Positions 38,084 through 45,890 of a DNA stretch of 64,000 nucleotides are shown piece after piece (position 1 is the stretch's first letter; each line of letters begins with the position of its first letter). The notes under the pieces were generated by a model, which saw nothing but the letters and a program-made list of their open reading frames with translations, was not told the origin of the DNA and did no database searches. Where the stretch lies: the NCBI RefSeq assembly GCF_003284965.1, contig NZ_QMEW01000002.1:248001-312000 (forward strand), given 5' to 3'. Source of the DNA: Mycolicibacterium sp. GF69 (GTDB taxonomy: Bacteria; Actinomycetota; Actinomycetes; Mycobacteriales; Mycobacteriaceae). Both the position numbers and the translations under genes were made by a program.

Positions 38084-38905
38084 TCAGGCGGCGTCGTACA
38101 GACGCACGACCGAGGCCGGATGCAGGAACGCGAAGCCGACTCGGGCGATGCCGCGAACGTCGACGGCATCCTGTCGCGGAACATCGAACATCTGCATCTC
38201 GGTGCCCTGCCGAAGCACGGCCTTGACTCGGGTCGAGTCGATACCCCAAGCCTTCGTGTCGGCGTCGACCTTGGGGTCGGTCAGAACCTTGATGCCAGCG
38301 ATGAACGCGCCATCGGTGGTCAGCTCCAGCAGCCGCTCGTTCGAGCCGGTGCCCTTCTTCAGCTTCGACAGAACCTTGGCCGTGTCGGGGTGCATCACCC
38401 AGCGGTCGATGTTCGCGTCGACCGCCTGAGCGGCGAACAGCGCGTCGATGAACGGATCTTCGTTGGCGACCGTGGCACCGGTGTCCACGGTGCTGTACGC
38501 GATGCTCAGCAGACCGTCGTTCGCCTTCGGCGTCGTCTCCGCGAGGAACGCGGCGTCGATCTTCTTGGCGATGTCGTTCGCCAGACCAGCAGTAGCGGTG
38601 TCGGCGATCTCCGGGTCGGTGTCGCTCTTGATCTCGTTGGACAACGTGGTGATACCGCCGACCTTGGACGGAGTGCCGATGACCGCGCCGGTCGAACCGT
38701 CCGTCGGAACGATCACCTCCAGCTCATCTAGCCAAGCGGCAGACGGGTCGGCGTTCCACAGCGGGAAGTTCACCCGAACCTTGCTGGTGCCGAACGTGGT
38801 AGCCGCCTTGAACGCGGTCGGCCGCGCCTGAATGGCCGTGTTCAGAACCTTGCCGAAGTCCTCCGGGGTCCAAGCATCGGCGGTAGTGGAATGCTGCATT
38901 GCCAT
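38084..38905 (-). CDS. HK97-type phage major capsid protein
   Basis: A 273-residue protein. Phage capsid features include an extended N-arm (MAMQHSTTADAWTPEDFGKV), the region TFGTSKVRVNFPLW with E-loop/P-domain style strands, VMHPDTAKVLSKLKKGTG, and the C-terminal MQMFDVPRQDAV and VGFAFLHPASVVRLY. AAGGAGAAA precedes the ATG at 38905. It appears full-length, although the protease/scaffold gene before it survives only as a fragment. Confidence 0.85.
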   Translation of the reverse strand: MAMQHSTTADAWTPEDFGKVLNTAIQARPTAFKAATTFGTSKVRVNFPLWNADPSAAWLDELEVIVPTDGSTGAVIGTPSKVGGITTLSNEIKSDTDPEIADTATAGLANDIAKKIDAAFLAETTPKANDGLLSIAYSTVDTGATVANEDPFIDALFAAQAVDANIDRWVMHPDTAKVLSKLKKGTGSNERLLELTTDGAFIAGIKVLTDPKVDADTKAWGIDSTRVKAVLRQGTEMQMFDVPRQDAVDVRGIARVGFAFLHPASVVRLYDAA

Positions 38906-39027
38906 GTGGGTTTCTCCTTGAAACGTGTTGTTGGGCAAGAAAGAAGGACCGACCACAGGTCAGTCCTCGGGTGCCTCACAGAGGCGTTGGGTGAGCGGGG
39001 CCGCCACAGACGGCTACGCGCTCAAGA

Positions 39028-39180
39028 TCAGTACGGCTGGCTGGTGCTCTTGAACAGATCAGCGAAGGACGGTTCAGCCGGGGCAGCCTTCGGCGGTCTC
39101 CCTCCGAGACCCTGAGACGGGTCGTAGCCGGGTGTCAGCTTCCGCAGAGGTACGGTTTCCGGCCCGCGAACCGTACGTAC
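39028..39180 (-). pseudogene. Fragment of a phage gene upstream of the capsid gene
   Basis: The minus-strand frame ending at 39028 reads TPGYDPSQGLGGRPP and then EPSFADLFKSTSQPY before its stop, a plausible C-terminus of a small head gene lying before the capsid gene. No start codon is in frame upstream and coding character fades by about 39180. A second short frame (minus strand, ending about 39136, reading YYEVKPTFRSPPPRWI) may be another relic. Between 39180 and 39322 nothing else is seen. Confidence 0.45.
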
Positions 39181-39322
39181 GTGAGCGGTCGATCCGCCGG
39201 AAACACGTCGCCGTCCCGGAGGAAGCGAGGCACCGCGATCCAGCGCGGCGGTGGGCTTCTGAACGTGGGTTTGACCTCGTAGTACCGCGGCGCGCCTGTA
39301 AGTTCCGGCCCGGCCGTTTCCT

Positions 39323-39328
39323 TAGACT
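39323..39328 (+). promoter_or_regulatory. -10 element before the MFS-nagA operon
   Basis: TAGACT at 39323-39328 would give a leader of about 20 nt to the GTG at 39356. No convincing -35 is visible at the normal distance. Confidence 0.4.
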
Positions 39329-39355
39329 TTCCTCCTCACCGGCGAGAGGATCAAC

Positions 39356-40768
39356 GTGGGCAACACCGCTGTGGCGCGGTCCCCCCGTCTGGGACTGCTG
39401 GTGGCCATCGCGGCTGCCAGTGTCGGCGTCATCTACGGCTACGACCTCTCCAACATCGCCGGTGCGCTTCTGTTCATCACCGACGAGTTCGGGTTGACCA
39501 CCCGCCAGCAGGAGTTGGTGACCACAGCGATCGTCATCGGCCAGATCGCCGGGGCGGTCGGCGGCGGGATGCTCGCCAACGCCATCGGACGCAAGAAGTC
39601 GATGGTGCTCGTCGCCGTCGCTTACGCGGCCTTCGCCCTTCTCAGCGCGTTGTCGGTATCGGTGCCCATGCTGCTGGTGTCGCGCTTCCTGCTCGGTCTC
39701 ACCATCGGTGTATCGGTGGTGGTCGTACCGGTGTTCGTCGCCGAGTCGGCACCGGCGAAGGTGCGCGGCTCGCTGTTGGTCGCCTATCAGGTGGCCACGG
39801 TCGTCGGCATCATCATCGGCTACCTGGCCGCGTACTTCCTGGCCGGTTCCGGCAACTGGCGCTGGATGCTCGGACTGGCCGCGATACCGGCAGTGCTCGT
39901 CACCTTCCTGCTGCTGTGGATGCCGGACACCGCACGGTGGTACATGCTCAAGGGCCGGGTCGAGGAGGCCCGTCGAACCTTGCGCCGAGTCGAGCCGAGC
40001 GCCGACGTCGAGGCCGAACTCGCCGAGATCAGCCGCGCTCTCAAGGAGGAAACCGGGGGCGCGGTGCGCGAGATGCTGCGGCGGCCTTACCTTCGCGCCA
40101 CGACGTTCGTGGTGGTGCTCGGTTTCTTCATCCAGATCACCGGCATCAACGCGATCGTCTACTACAGCCCCCGGCTGTTCGAGGCCATGGGTTTCGAAGG
40201 GAACTTCGCGCTGCTGATACTTCCAGCGCTGATCCAGGTCGCCGCGTTGGCAGCGGTGTTCGTCTCGCTGATGTTGGTCGACCGAGTAGGCCGACGGCCG
40301 ATCCTGCTGGGCGGCATCGCGATGATGGTCGCCGCCAACGCCACGCTGATCGGCGTCTTCGTTGCCGGCACGGAGTTCGGTGGTGCGCTCACCACGATCG
40401 GATTCTTCGGCGTGCTGCTGTTCACGATCGGGTTCACCTTCGGCTTCGGCGCATTGGTCTGGGTGTACGCCGGTGAAAGCTTTCCCACCCGGCTCCGGTC
40501 GATGGGGTCCAGTGCGATGCTCACCTCCGATCTGGTGGCCAACGCCATCATCGCCGCCTTCTTCCTGACGATGCTCAACTCGCTGGGCGGTGGCGGGACG
40601 TTCGCGTTGTTCGGTGCCTTCGCACTGGCCGCCCTCGTATTCGTCTATCGCTTCGCGCCGGAGACCAAAAGCCGCCAGCTCGAAGAGATCCGGCACTTCT
40701 GGGAGAACGGCGGACGCTGGCCCGATGAAGCCGGCGGCACGCCCAAGGACGCCGGCCTGCTGAAGTGA
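39356..40768 (+). CDS. MFS sugar porter
   Basis: A 470-residue, 12-helix transporter of the sugar porter family. Family signatures are GYDLSNIAGAL in helix 1, the loop GRKKSMVL, the helix-4 region SRFLLGLTIGVSVVVVPVFV with ESAPAKVRG, the second-half DRVGRRPILL, the FGFGALVWVYAGESFPTRLR segment and PETKSRQLEEI at the end. AGAGGA stands 6 nt before the GTG. Its stop overlaps the nagA start, suggesting uptake of an amino sugar or a related sugar feeding NagA (inference). Confidence 0.9.
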   Translation: MGNTAVARSPRLGLLVAIAAASVGVIYGYDLSNIAGALLFITDEFGLTTRQQELVTTAIVIGQIAGAVGGGMLANAIGRKKSMVLVAVAYAAFALLSALSVSVPMLLVSRFLLGLTIGVSVVVVPVFVAESAPAKVRGSLLVAYQVATVVGIIIGYLAAYFLAGSGNWRWMLGLAAIPAVLVTFLLLWMPDTARWYMLKGRVEEARRTLRRVEPSADVEAELAEISRALKEETGGAVREMLRRPYLRATTFVVVLGFFIQITGINAIVYYSPRLFEAMGFEGNFALLILPALIQVAALAAVFVSLMLVDRVGRRPILLGGIAMMVAANATLIGVFVAGTEFGGALTTIGFFGVLLFTIGFTFGFGALVWVYAGESFPTRLRSMGSSAMLTSDLVANAIIAAFFLTMLNSLGGGGTFALFGAFALAALVFVYRFAPETKSRQLEEIRHFWENGGRWPDEAGGTPKDAGLLK

Positions 40769-41907
40769 CGCTCATCGCCGCGGGGACCATGGTCCTGGAC
40801 GACCAGGTCTGCAAACCGGGTTGGTTGGCCACCTCCGCCGGTCGAATCATCGACTGCGCGCCCGGCCCCGCTCCGCGACCGCCCGACCACGACTTCCCGG
40901 AACACGTGGTGGTGCCCGGGTTCGTCGACATGCACGTACACGGAGGCGGCGGCGCGTCCTACACCGACGGCATCAGCTCGCAGATCGAACAGGCAGCCGA
41001 GTTCCACCTGCGCCACGGCACCACCACGACGGTGGCCAGCCTGGTCACCGCGTCATCTGACGACCTTCTGCGCCAGGTGCGGGTGCTCGCCGAGATGACT
41101 CGTCAGCGAACCGTCGCCGGCATCCACCTGGAAGGCCCCTGGCTGAGCACGGCGCGCTGCGGTGCACACGACCCAAAGTTGATGCGGGAACCCGACTCTC
41201 GCGAGATCGACACCCTGCTCACCGCCGCGGACGGAACTATCCGCATGGTCACGCTGGCGCCCGAACTGCGGGGCAGTCTGGCCGCCATCAGCCGCATCGC
41301 GGACGCGGACGTGGTCGTCGCCGTCGGCCATACAGATGCCAGCTACGACGACACGAAACGTGCGATCGAGTCGGGTGCGACCGTCGGCACCCATGTGTTC
41401 AACGCGATGCGGCCACTGCACCATCGCGACCCCGGCCCGGCGTTGGCGCTGCTCGAAGATCCCCGAATCACAGTGGAACTCATCGCCGACGGCGTACACC
41501 TCCATCCCGCGCTCGTGCGGCAGATCATCGAGACGGCCGGGCCCGCCCGCGTCGCGTTGATCACCGACGCGATGGCCGCAGCGGGCCTGCCGGACGGCTC
41601 ATTTCGGATCGGCGCAGTCGAGGTCGAGGTCACCGAGCGCATCGCGCGCGTGCGTGGGATGTCGACCATCGCCGGCAGTACGGCGACCATGGATCAGCTT
41701 TTCCGTACTGTGGTCGGCCAATTCGGTGGTTCGGATGAGGCGCTGGCCAAGGCGGCACGGATGACGGCAACCACCCCGGCCGCCGCGTTGAAGCTCGACC
41801 GTGTCGGCAGCTTACGTGTCGGCATGGACGCCAATTGCGTTGTGCTGGAACAGGATCTGCGGATCCAGCGGGTGATGCGCGACGGTTCGTGGCTGCCCCG
41901 CCGCTAG
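40765..41907 (+). CDS. nagA: N-acetylglucosamine-6-phosphate deacetylase
   Basis: Removes acetate from GlcNAc-6-phosphate to give glucosamine-6-phosphate, linking amino sugar use or cell-wall recycling to GlmM/GlmS metabolism. It has 380 residues. Metal and active-site motifs are FVDMHVHGGGG, GIHLEGPWLS, VVAVGHTDASYDD, THVFNAMRPLHHRD, LIADGVHLHPALV and ITDAMAAAG. The GTG start overlaps the transporter stop by 4 nt. There is no nagB in the window. Confidence 0.93.
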   Translation: MTLIAAGTMVLDDQVCKPGWLATSAGRIIDCAPGPAPRPPDHDFPEHVVVPGFVDMHVHGGGGASYTDGISSQIEQAAEFHLRHGTTTTVASLVTASSDDLLRQVRVLAEMTRQRTVAGIHLEGPWLSTARCGAHDPKLMREPDSREIDTLLTAADGTIRMVTLAPELRGSLAAISRIADADVVVAVGHTDASYDDTKRAIESGATVGTHVFNAMRPLHHRDPGPALALLEDPRITVELIADGVHLHPALVRQIIETAGPARVALITDAMAAAGLPDGSFRIGAVEVEVTERIARVRGMSTIAGSTATMDQLFRTVVGQFGGSDEALAKAARMTATTPAAALKLDRVGSLRVGMDANCVVLEQDLRIQRVMRDGSWLPRR

Positions 41908-42095
41908 CGCCAGCCAGGGTTCGGTCACGAAGTCTGGGTGCCGACGTTGGGGCAATTCCTTTGCGGCGGCAAGAAGTTCGTCAATTTGGCTTCGCCCAAT
42001 TGTCGAAACGACACCATTGCCGCTGGACGCGGAGTTAAATATGCCACCCAGGAAGGTAGCCGAGATGCCCACAGCTCCTTGATGGGAGACCGCAG

Positions 42096-42446
42096 ATGAA
42101 CAAGATGTTGAAAAAACTCACGATCAGCTTCATGACGGCCGTCGTCGCCCTGGTCGGTCTGGCCGCTGCCCCGGCGCTCGCACAGGATCGCCACGTCGTC
42201 CTCATCAACGAGACACGGCACGCGATCGTCGCGTTCTACGCCTCCAACATCGGCCGCGACACGTGGGAGGAGAACATTCTCGGCGAGGACGTGCTCCCGG
42301 TCGGCCAGTCGGTCAACATCAACGTCGACGACGGTACCGACGCGTGCCTGTACGACTTCAAGGCGGTGTTCGACGACGGCGAGTCGCTGGTGCGCAATCG
42401 CATCGACGTGTGCAGCATCAGCACCTACCGCTACACCGAAGACTAG
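42096..42446 (+). CDS. Small secreted protein with two cysteines
   Basis: A 116-residue precursor with a Sec signal peptide (KKLTISFMTAVVALVGLAAA, cleaved near ALA-QDR). The mature part of about 85 residues is beta-rich (HVVLINETRHAIVAFYASN, GQSVNINVDDGTDACLYDFK) and has two Cys (DACLY and DVCSI) likely forming a disulfide. GGGAG precedes the ATG. I recognise no family with known function. Confidence 0.75.
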   Translation: MNKMLKKLTISFMTAVVALVGLAAAPALAQDRHVVLINETRHAIVAFYASNIGRDTWEENILGEDVLPVGQSVNINVDDGTDACLYDFKAVFDDGESLVRNRIDVCSISTYRYTED

Positions 42447-42519
42447 GTCGAGGGCTTGCTCGAGCGCCTTGGCCGAGGCGTTCCGCGGACAGGCGAATTT
42501 GGCCCGGCTTCGGCTCCGG

Positions 42520-42659
42520 TATACCCTGGGCCGCGTGAACATCGGCGTGTGTGCCAGCTATTGGCGCTTTATCGAGGCTCCGGGCGGAGCCGATAAGGCG
42601 CAGCACTAAGCGCGCATCCACCCGGAGCCCAGGCAGTGACCATCAGGTCGCTGCCTTTC
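42520..42659 (+). promoter_or_regulatory. Aromatic amino acid attenuator region of the DAHP synthase gene
   Basis: TATACC at 42520-42525 is a -10 box 9 nt before a GTG leader start. Inside the leader, 42564-42581 pairs with 42586-42601 (6+5+1+4 bp with a 2-nt bulge, loop GGGC). The segment GGCTCCGGG (42576-42584) can instead pair perfectly with CCCGGAGCC (42621-42629), since CGGAGCC occurs twice. A 10-bp terminator-like stem follows (42632-42641 with 42646-42655, loop ATCA) and then TTTCGTC. This is the layout of ribosome-mediated attenuation. The exact switching logic is not resolved. Confidence 0.7.
42535..42609 (+). CDS. Leader peptide with Tyr-Trp-Arg-Phe (aromatic attenuator)
   Basis: A 24-codon reading frame (GTG at 42535, TAA at 42607) containing S-Y-W-R-F at codons 8-12, so all three aromatic amino acids occur within four codons. 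The codons lie at the base of the 5' arm of the large hairpin at 42564-42601, where a stalled ribosome would prevent its folding. The GTG is at the expected transcription start, so translation would be leaderless. It is a regulatory peptide, not expected to act as a protein. Confidence 0.72.
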   Translation: MNIGVCASYWRFIEAPGGADKAQH

Positions 42660-42718
42660 GTCATTCAAGGGCACCGGGTCATCACCAGGTTGCCCACACT
42701 CAGAAAGGCATCCCGAAC

Positions 42719-43774
42719 ATGAACCTGGCGCAGACCGCCACTCCGCCCGCGACGTCGGACCGGCGGGTCCGCGGCTTCAGCGCGATCCCCAGCCCACACG
42801 AAGTGCTCAGCGAGTTCCCGCTGGGCGCGCGACGTGCCGAACGGGTGGTGCGCGACCGGGACGAGATCGCCGACATCCTCGCTGGGCGCGACGATCGCCT
42901 CCTGGTCGTGGTGGGCCCGTGCTCGGTTCATGACCCGTCCGCGGCGCTGGAGTACGCGAGCCGACTGGTCAAGGTCGCCGACGACCTTGCCGACCGGCTC
43001 AAGATCGTGATGCGGGTCTATTTCGAGAAGCCGCGTACCACGGTCGGATGGAAGGGCCTGATCAACGATCCGGGTATGGACGGCACCTTCGACGTGGCCC
43101 GCGGGCTGCGCACCGCCCGCCACCTGCTGCTCGACATCGTCGACATCGGTCTGCCGGTCGGCTGTGAGTTCCTCGAGCCGACCAGCCCGCAGTACATCGC
43201 CGACGCGGTCGCATGGGGTGCGATCGGCGCTCGCACCACCGAATCGCAGGTGCACCGCCAGCTCGCATCGGGGTTGTCGATGCCGGTCGGGTTCAAGAAC
43301 GGCACCGACGGCAACATCCAGGTCGCCGTCGACGGCGTGAAGGCCGCCGCCGCACCGCATGTCTTCTTCGGTATGGACGACCTCGGACGCGGCGCGCTGG
43401 TCAACACTGCGGGCAACGAAGACTGCCACGTCATCCTGCGCGGTGGCACCCACGGGCCCAACTGTGACGCCGCGTCCGTGCAGGCAACGGTCGACAAGCT
43501 GACCGCCGCCGGGCTGCCCGGTCGCGTCGTGATCGATTGCAGCCACGCCAATTCCGGCAAGGACCACGTCCGGCAGGCGCAGGTCGCATCGGAGGTGGCG
43601 CAGCTGGTGCGCGACGGCCTCCCGGTCAGCGGCGTGATGCTGGAGAGCTTCCTCGTCGGCGGTGCACAGGCGCCCGAAGCCCGCCCACTGACCTACGGGC
43701 AGTCGGTGACCGACAAGTGCATGGATTGGGCGGCAACCGATTTGGTGCTTCGCGAGCTGGCCGACCGCAGGTAG
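42719..43774 (+). CDS. aroG: Class I (AroF/G/H-type) DAHP synthase
   Basis: First enzyme of the shikimate pathway: PEP plus erythrose-4-phosphate to DAHP. The 351 residues belong to the E. coli AroG-type class I-alpha: VVVGPCSVHDPSAALEYA, MRVYFEKPRTTVGWKG, GCEFLEPTSPQYIAD, GARTTESQVHR, FKNGTDGNIQ and IDCSHANSGKDH are all intact. Mycobacteria normally rely on a class II enzyme (AroG, Rv2178c) encoded elsewhere, so this is likely an additional isozyme. AGAAAGG lies upstream of the ATG. Expression is probably governed by the attenuator at 42520-42659. Confidence 0.93.
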   Translation: MNLAQTATPPATSDRRVRGFSAIPSPHEVLSEFPLGARRAERVVRDRDEIADILAGRDDRLLVVVGPCSVHDPSAALEYASRLVKVADDLADRLKIVMRVYFEKPRTTVGWKGLINDPGMDGTFDVARGLRTARHLLLDIVDIGLPVGCEFLEPTSPQYIADAVAWGAIGARTTESQVHRQLASGLSMPVGFKNGTDGNIQVAVDGVKAAAAPHVFFGMDDLGRGALVNTAGNEDCHVILRGGTHGPNCDAASVQATVDKLTAAGLPGRVVIDCSHANSGKDHVRQAQVASEVAQLVRDGLPVSGVMLESFLVGGAQAPEARPLTYGQSVTDKCMDWAATDLVLRELADRR

Positions 43775-43787
43775 ATCTAATTCGGCG

Positions 43788-44078
43788 CTACGAGGCCCTG
43801 CGAATTCCGCGCTTCAGCAACAGTTCACGCTCGGTTTCGGACAACCCGCCCCAGATACCGTAGGGCTCGCCGACTGCGAGGGCGTGGGCACGGCACTGCG
43901 CGATCACCGGGCATTGCCGGCACATCTCCTTGGCGCGCATCTCGCGCTGGGCGCGAGCGCGGCCGCGTTCGCCGTCGGGATGGAAGAACACCGAGGAGTC
44001 GACGCCCCGGCAGAGCCCGGCCATCTGCCAGTCCCAGATGTCGGCATTGGGACCGGGCAACTGTTGCGGTTGTGGCAT
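43788..44078 (-). CDS. whiB3: WhiB3 iron-sulfur redox regulator
   Basis: 4Fe-4S transcription factor that senses redox state and NO and controls lipid metabolism. It has 96 residues from MPQPQQLPGPNADIW. Four cluster cysteines are in LCRGVD, EMCRQCPV and AQCRAH; the turn GIWGGLSE and the basic end LLLKRGIRRA follow. The start at 44078 matches the M. tuberculosis protein; upstream extensions in frame lack family features. It converges on the DAHP synthase gene with 13 bp between stops. Confidence 0.95.
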   Translation of the reverse strand: MPQPQQLPGPNADIWDWQMAGLCRGVDSSVFFHPDGERGRARAQREMRAKEMCRQCPVIAQCRAHALAVGEPYGIWGGLSETERELLLKRGIRRAS

Positions 44079-44439
44079 TGGAAACCCCTCTCTGCACATC
44101 CATTTCGGAAACGAACGGATGAGTGAGTTCAAAACCGATTCCGAGCTCAAGTCGCCGATGACCACTCGTGGACATAAAGTAGGGGTGCTCGGGAAATTTC
44201 GTCAATAGCCCCGAGGTGTGCTCATTGACATAACCGCAGGCCAAGAATTTACATCACGTTCATCATTGCGACGCCTGAGCAACGTGAACGGCGCTAAACC
44301 GACGTATCGCCGACCGTCGCGAACGCGTTTTTCCTGATGGCGTCAATTGGCGTTATGCCAGCCATTCCCGTGCGTATACACGGAAGTAACATGGCGACCA
44401 TCAACTGTTAACCAATCGAATTGATACCGTCCCGTCTCG
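44079..44439. promoter_or_regulatory. Long intergenic region between whiB3 and the Rv3415c-like gene
   Basis: About 360 bp, lower in GC than its surroundings, with no gene. It would hold the divergent promoters of whiB3 and the plus-strand gene. Visible elements include CACGTT and AACGTG as an inverted pair around 44256-44287 and a repeated GGCGTYA motif near 44339-44355. A long upstream region is also typical of whiB3 in other mycobacteria. Confidence 0.45.
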
Positions 44440-45222
44440 ATGTCTGTAGAGACCGTTCTCCTGAACGCCGCATTCGGTGACGACCCGGGGCGTTGGCCGC
44501 TGCCCCGCGCCACCACGCCGCGCGAGCGGTGGCTGCGCGCCGTCGCCGCCGGCGGGCAGGGTCGATATGCGAGTGCCCGAGCCGATTTGGCGCAGCTGTA
44601 CCGGACCGCCGGGCCCGAGCGCGCGTTGGCGCACAGCACCGAGGCGTCGTTCCTGCGCCAGATGGGTTGGCACACCCGCGCGCGGCGATGGGATGGGCGC
44701 GCGTTGGCGCTCGCCGGGACGGACACGGAGGCGGCGGCGGACGCGTTGATCGGGCTGGCCGCCGACGCGTTGGGGGTGGGGCGGTTCGAGTTGTCGGAGC
44801 GCGCGCTGGCCCGCGCCGCCGCGCTGTCGGCCGAATCGGCGCCGGCGCGGCTACCGGTCCGACTGCGGTGGGTGTCGGCGGAACTGGCGATGGCACGCGG
44901 TCAGGGCGCGACGGCGGTGAGCCACGCCGAAAGCGCCGTCGAGCACGCCGCCGGCCTGGGGTCGGCGCGCCATGCCGTGAAGTCGTCGGTTGTGCTGGCG
45001 GCCGCACGGTGCAGCGCAGGCGACCTCGACACCGCCCGCGCGGTCGCCGACGCGGCGCTCGACGATACGGACCGCCTCGGAATGGTTCCGCTGCGTTGGG
45101 CGTTGGCCTGCTTGCTGGCCGACATCGGCAGCGCGAAGCACTCGACGCATGACATGGTGGTGCTCCGCGACGGTTGTGCCGATACAGTGCGTCGACGGGG
45201 CGGCGTGTGGTCGGTGCGGTAA
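44440..45222 (+). CDS. Conserved TPR-like protein (Rv3415c-like)
   Basis: A 260-residue, all-helical, Ala/Arg/Leu-rich protein. Repeated helix pairs of about 34 residues (for example GRFELSERALARAAALSAES and GDLDTARAVADAALDDTDRL) suggest a tetratricopeptide-like fold. It always sits upstream of sigD in mycobacteria, separated here by about 90 bp. Function unknown; protein-protein interaction is likely. Confidence 0.75.
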   Translation: MSVETVLLNAAFGDDPGRWPLPRATTPRERWLRAVAAGGQGRYASARADLAQLYRTAGPERALAHSTEASFLRQMGWHTRARRWDGRALALAGTDTEAAADALIGLAADALGVGRFELSERALARAAALSAESAPARLPVRLRWVSAELAMARGQGATAVSHAESAVEHAAGLGSARHAVKSSVVLAAARCSAGDLDTARAVADAALDDTDRLGMVPLRWALACLLADIGSAKHSTHDMVVLRDGCADTVRRRGGVWSVR

Positions 45223-45311
45223 CCGGGTCAACGCGTAAGTGAAAGTTATTGTTTAGCTGACCGACCTTTTCGGGCTCGGTCCCGTTCGTAACGTTGGAGA
45301 GATCGCCCACG

Positions 45312-45890
45312 ATGACATTTTCGGGAGAACGTCTCGATGCTGTCGTTGCTGAGGCGGTGGCAGGAAACCGGGACGCGCTCCGGGAGGTGCTGGAGACCAT
45401 TCGTCCGATCATCGTTCGGTATTGCCGGGCGAGGGTGGGGGCGACAGAGCGTAGTGGCCTATCAGCAGACGACGTTGCGCAGGAGGTTTGCTTGGCCGCC
45501 ATCACGGCGTTGCCGCGTTACAAGGATCAGGGACGACCGTTTCTGGCCTTCGTCTACGGCATAGCCGCACACAAGGTTGCTGACGCGCATCGCGCGGCGG
45601 CCAGGAATCGATCCGACCCGACCGATGTCGTGCCGGAGCGGTACTCGCTGGACTCCGGACCCGAGCAGATGGCACTCGACGCCGAAGCATCGTCGCGGAT
45701 GAACAAGCTTCTGGCGATACTTCCGGACAAACAGCGCGAGATTCTCATACTGCGCGTCGTCGTCGGGATGAGCGCCGAGGAGACCGCAGAGGCCGTCGGC
45801 AGTACGGCGGGCGCGGTCCGCGTCGCCCAGCACCGTGCGCTGGCGCGGCTCAAGTCCGAGATCGTCGCGACGGGGCGCGACTATGCCTGA
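45312..45890 (+). CDS. sigD: ECF RNA polymerase sigma factor SigD
   Basis: ECF sigma factor active in stationary phase/starvation in mycobacteria. It has 192 residues. Region 2 includes VRYCRARVG, SADDVAQEVCLAAITALPRY and FLAFVYGIAAHKVAD; region 4 includes ILPDKQREILILRVVVGMS and STAGAVRVAQHRALARLK. GGAGAG precedes the ATG at 45312; a TTG at 45294 would add six residues. It overlaps its anti-sigma gene by 8 nt. Confidence 0.94.
   Translation: MTFSGERLDAVVAEAVAGNRDALREVLETIRPIIVRYCRARVGATERSGLSADDVAQEVCLAAITALPRYKDQGRPFLAFVYGIAAHKVADAHRAAARNRSDPTDVVPERYSLDSGPEQMALDAEASSRMNKLLAILPDKQREILILRVVVGMSAEETAEAVGSTAGAVRVAQHRALARLKSEIVATGRDYA

Larger units (their letters stand above)
34108..39180. mobile_element. 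Decayed phage-like element containing only head genes
   Basis: Between the groEL1 terminator and the MFS gene promoter lie minus-strand phage head genes: capsid, small terminase, head-tail adaptor and stopper, with fragments at both ends. Plus-strand genes for small membrane proteins interrupt them. No integrase, portal, large terminase or tail gene is present, and I found no attachment-site repeat. In M. tuberculosis groEL1 is directly followed by whiB3, so this block was inserted. The head-only content recalls phiRv1/phiRv2-type elements or capsid-encoding satellites. Confidence 0.8.

Noticed and set aside
34070..39330. Integrase or attachment-site repeats bounding the phage-like element
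   Set aside because: I looked for direct repeats at both edges and for recombinase motifs and found neither.
39074..40696. 540-codon open frame antisense to the MFS transporter
   Set aside because: Composed of His/Gln/Gly/Arg-rich shadow sequence; the transporter on the other strand is unmistakable.
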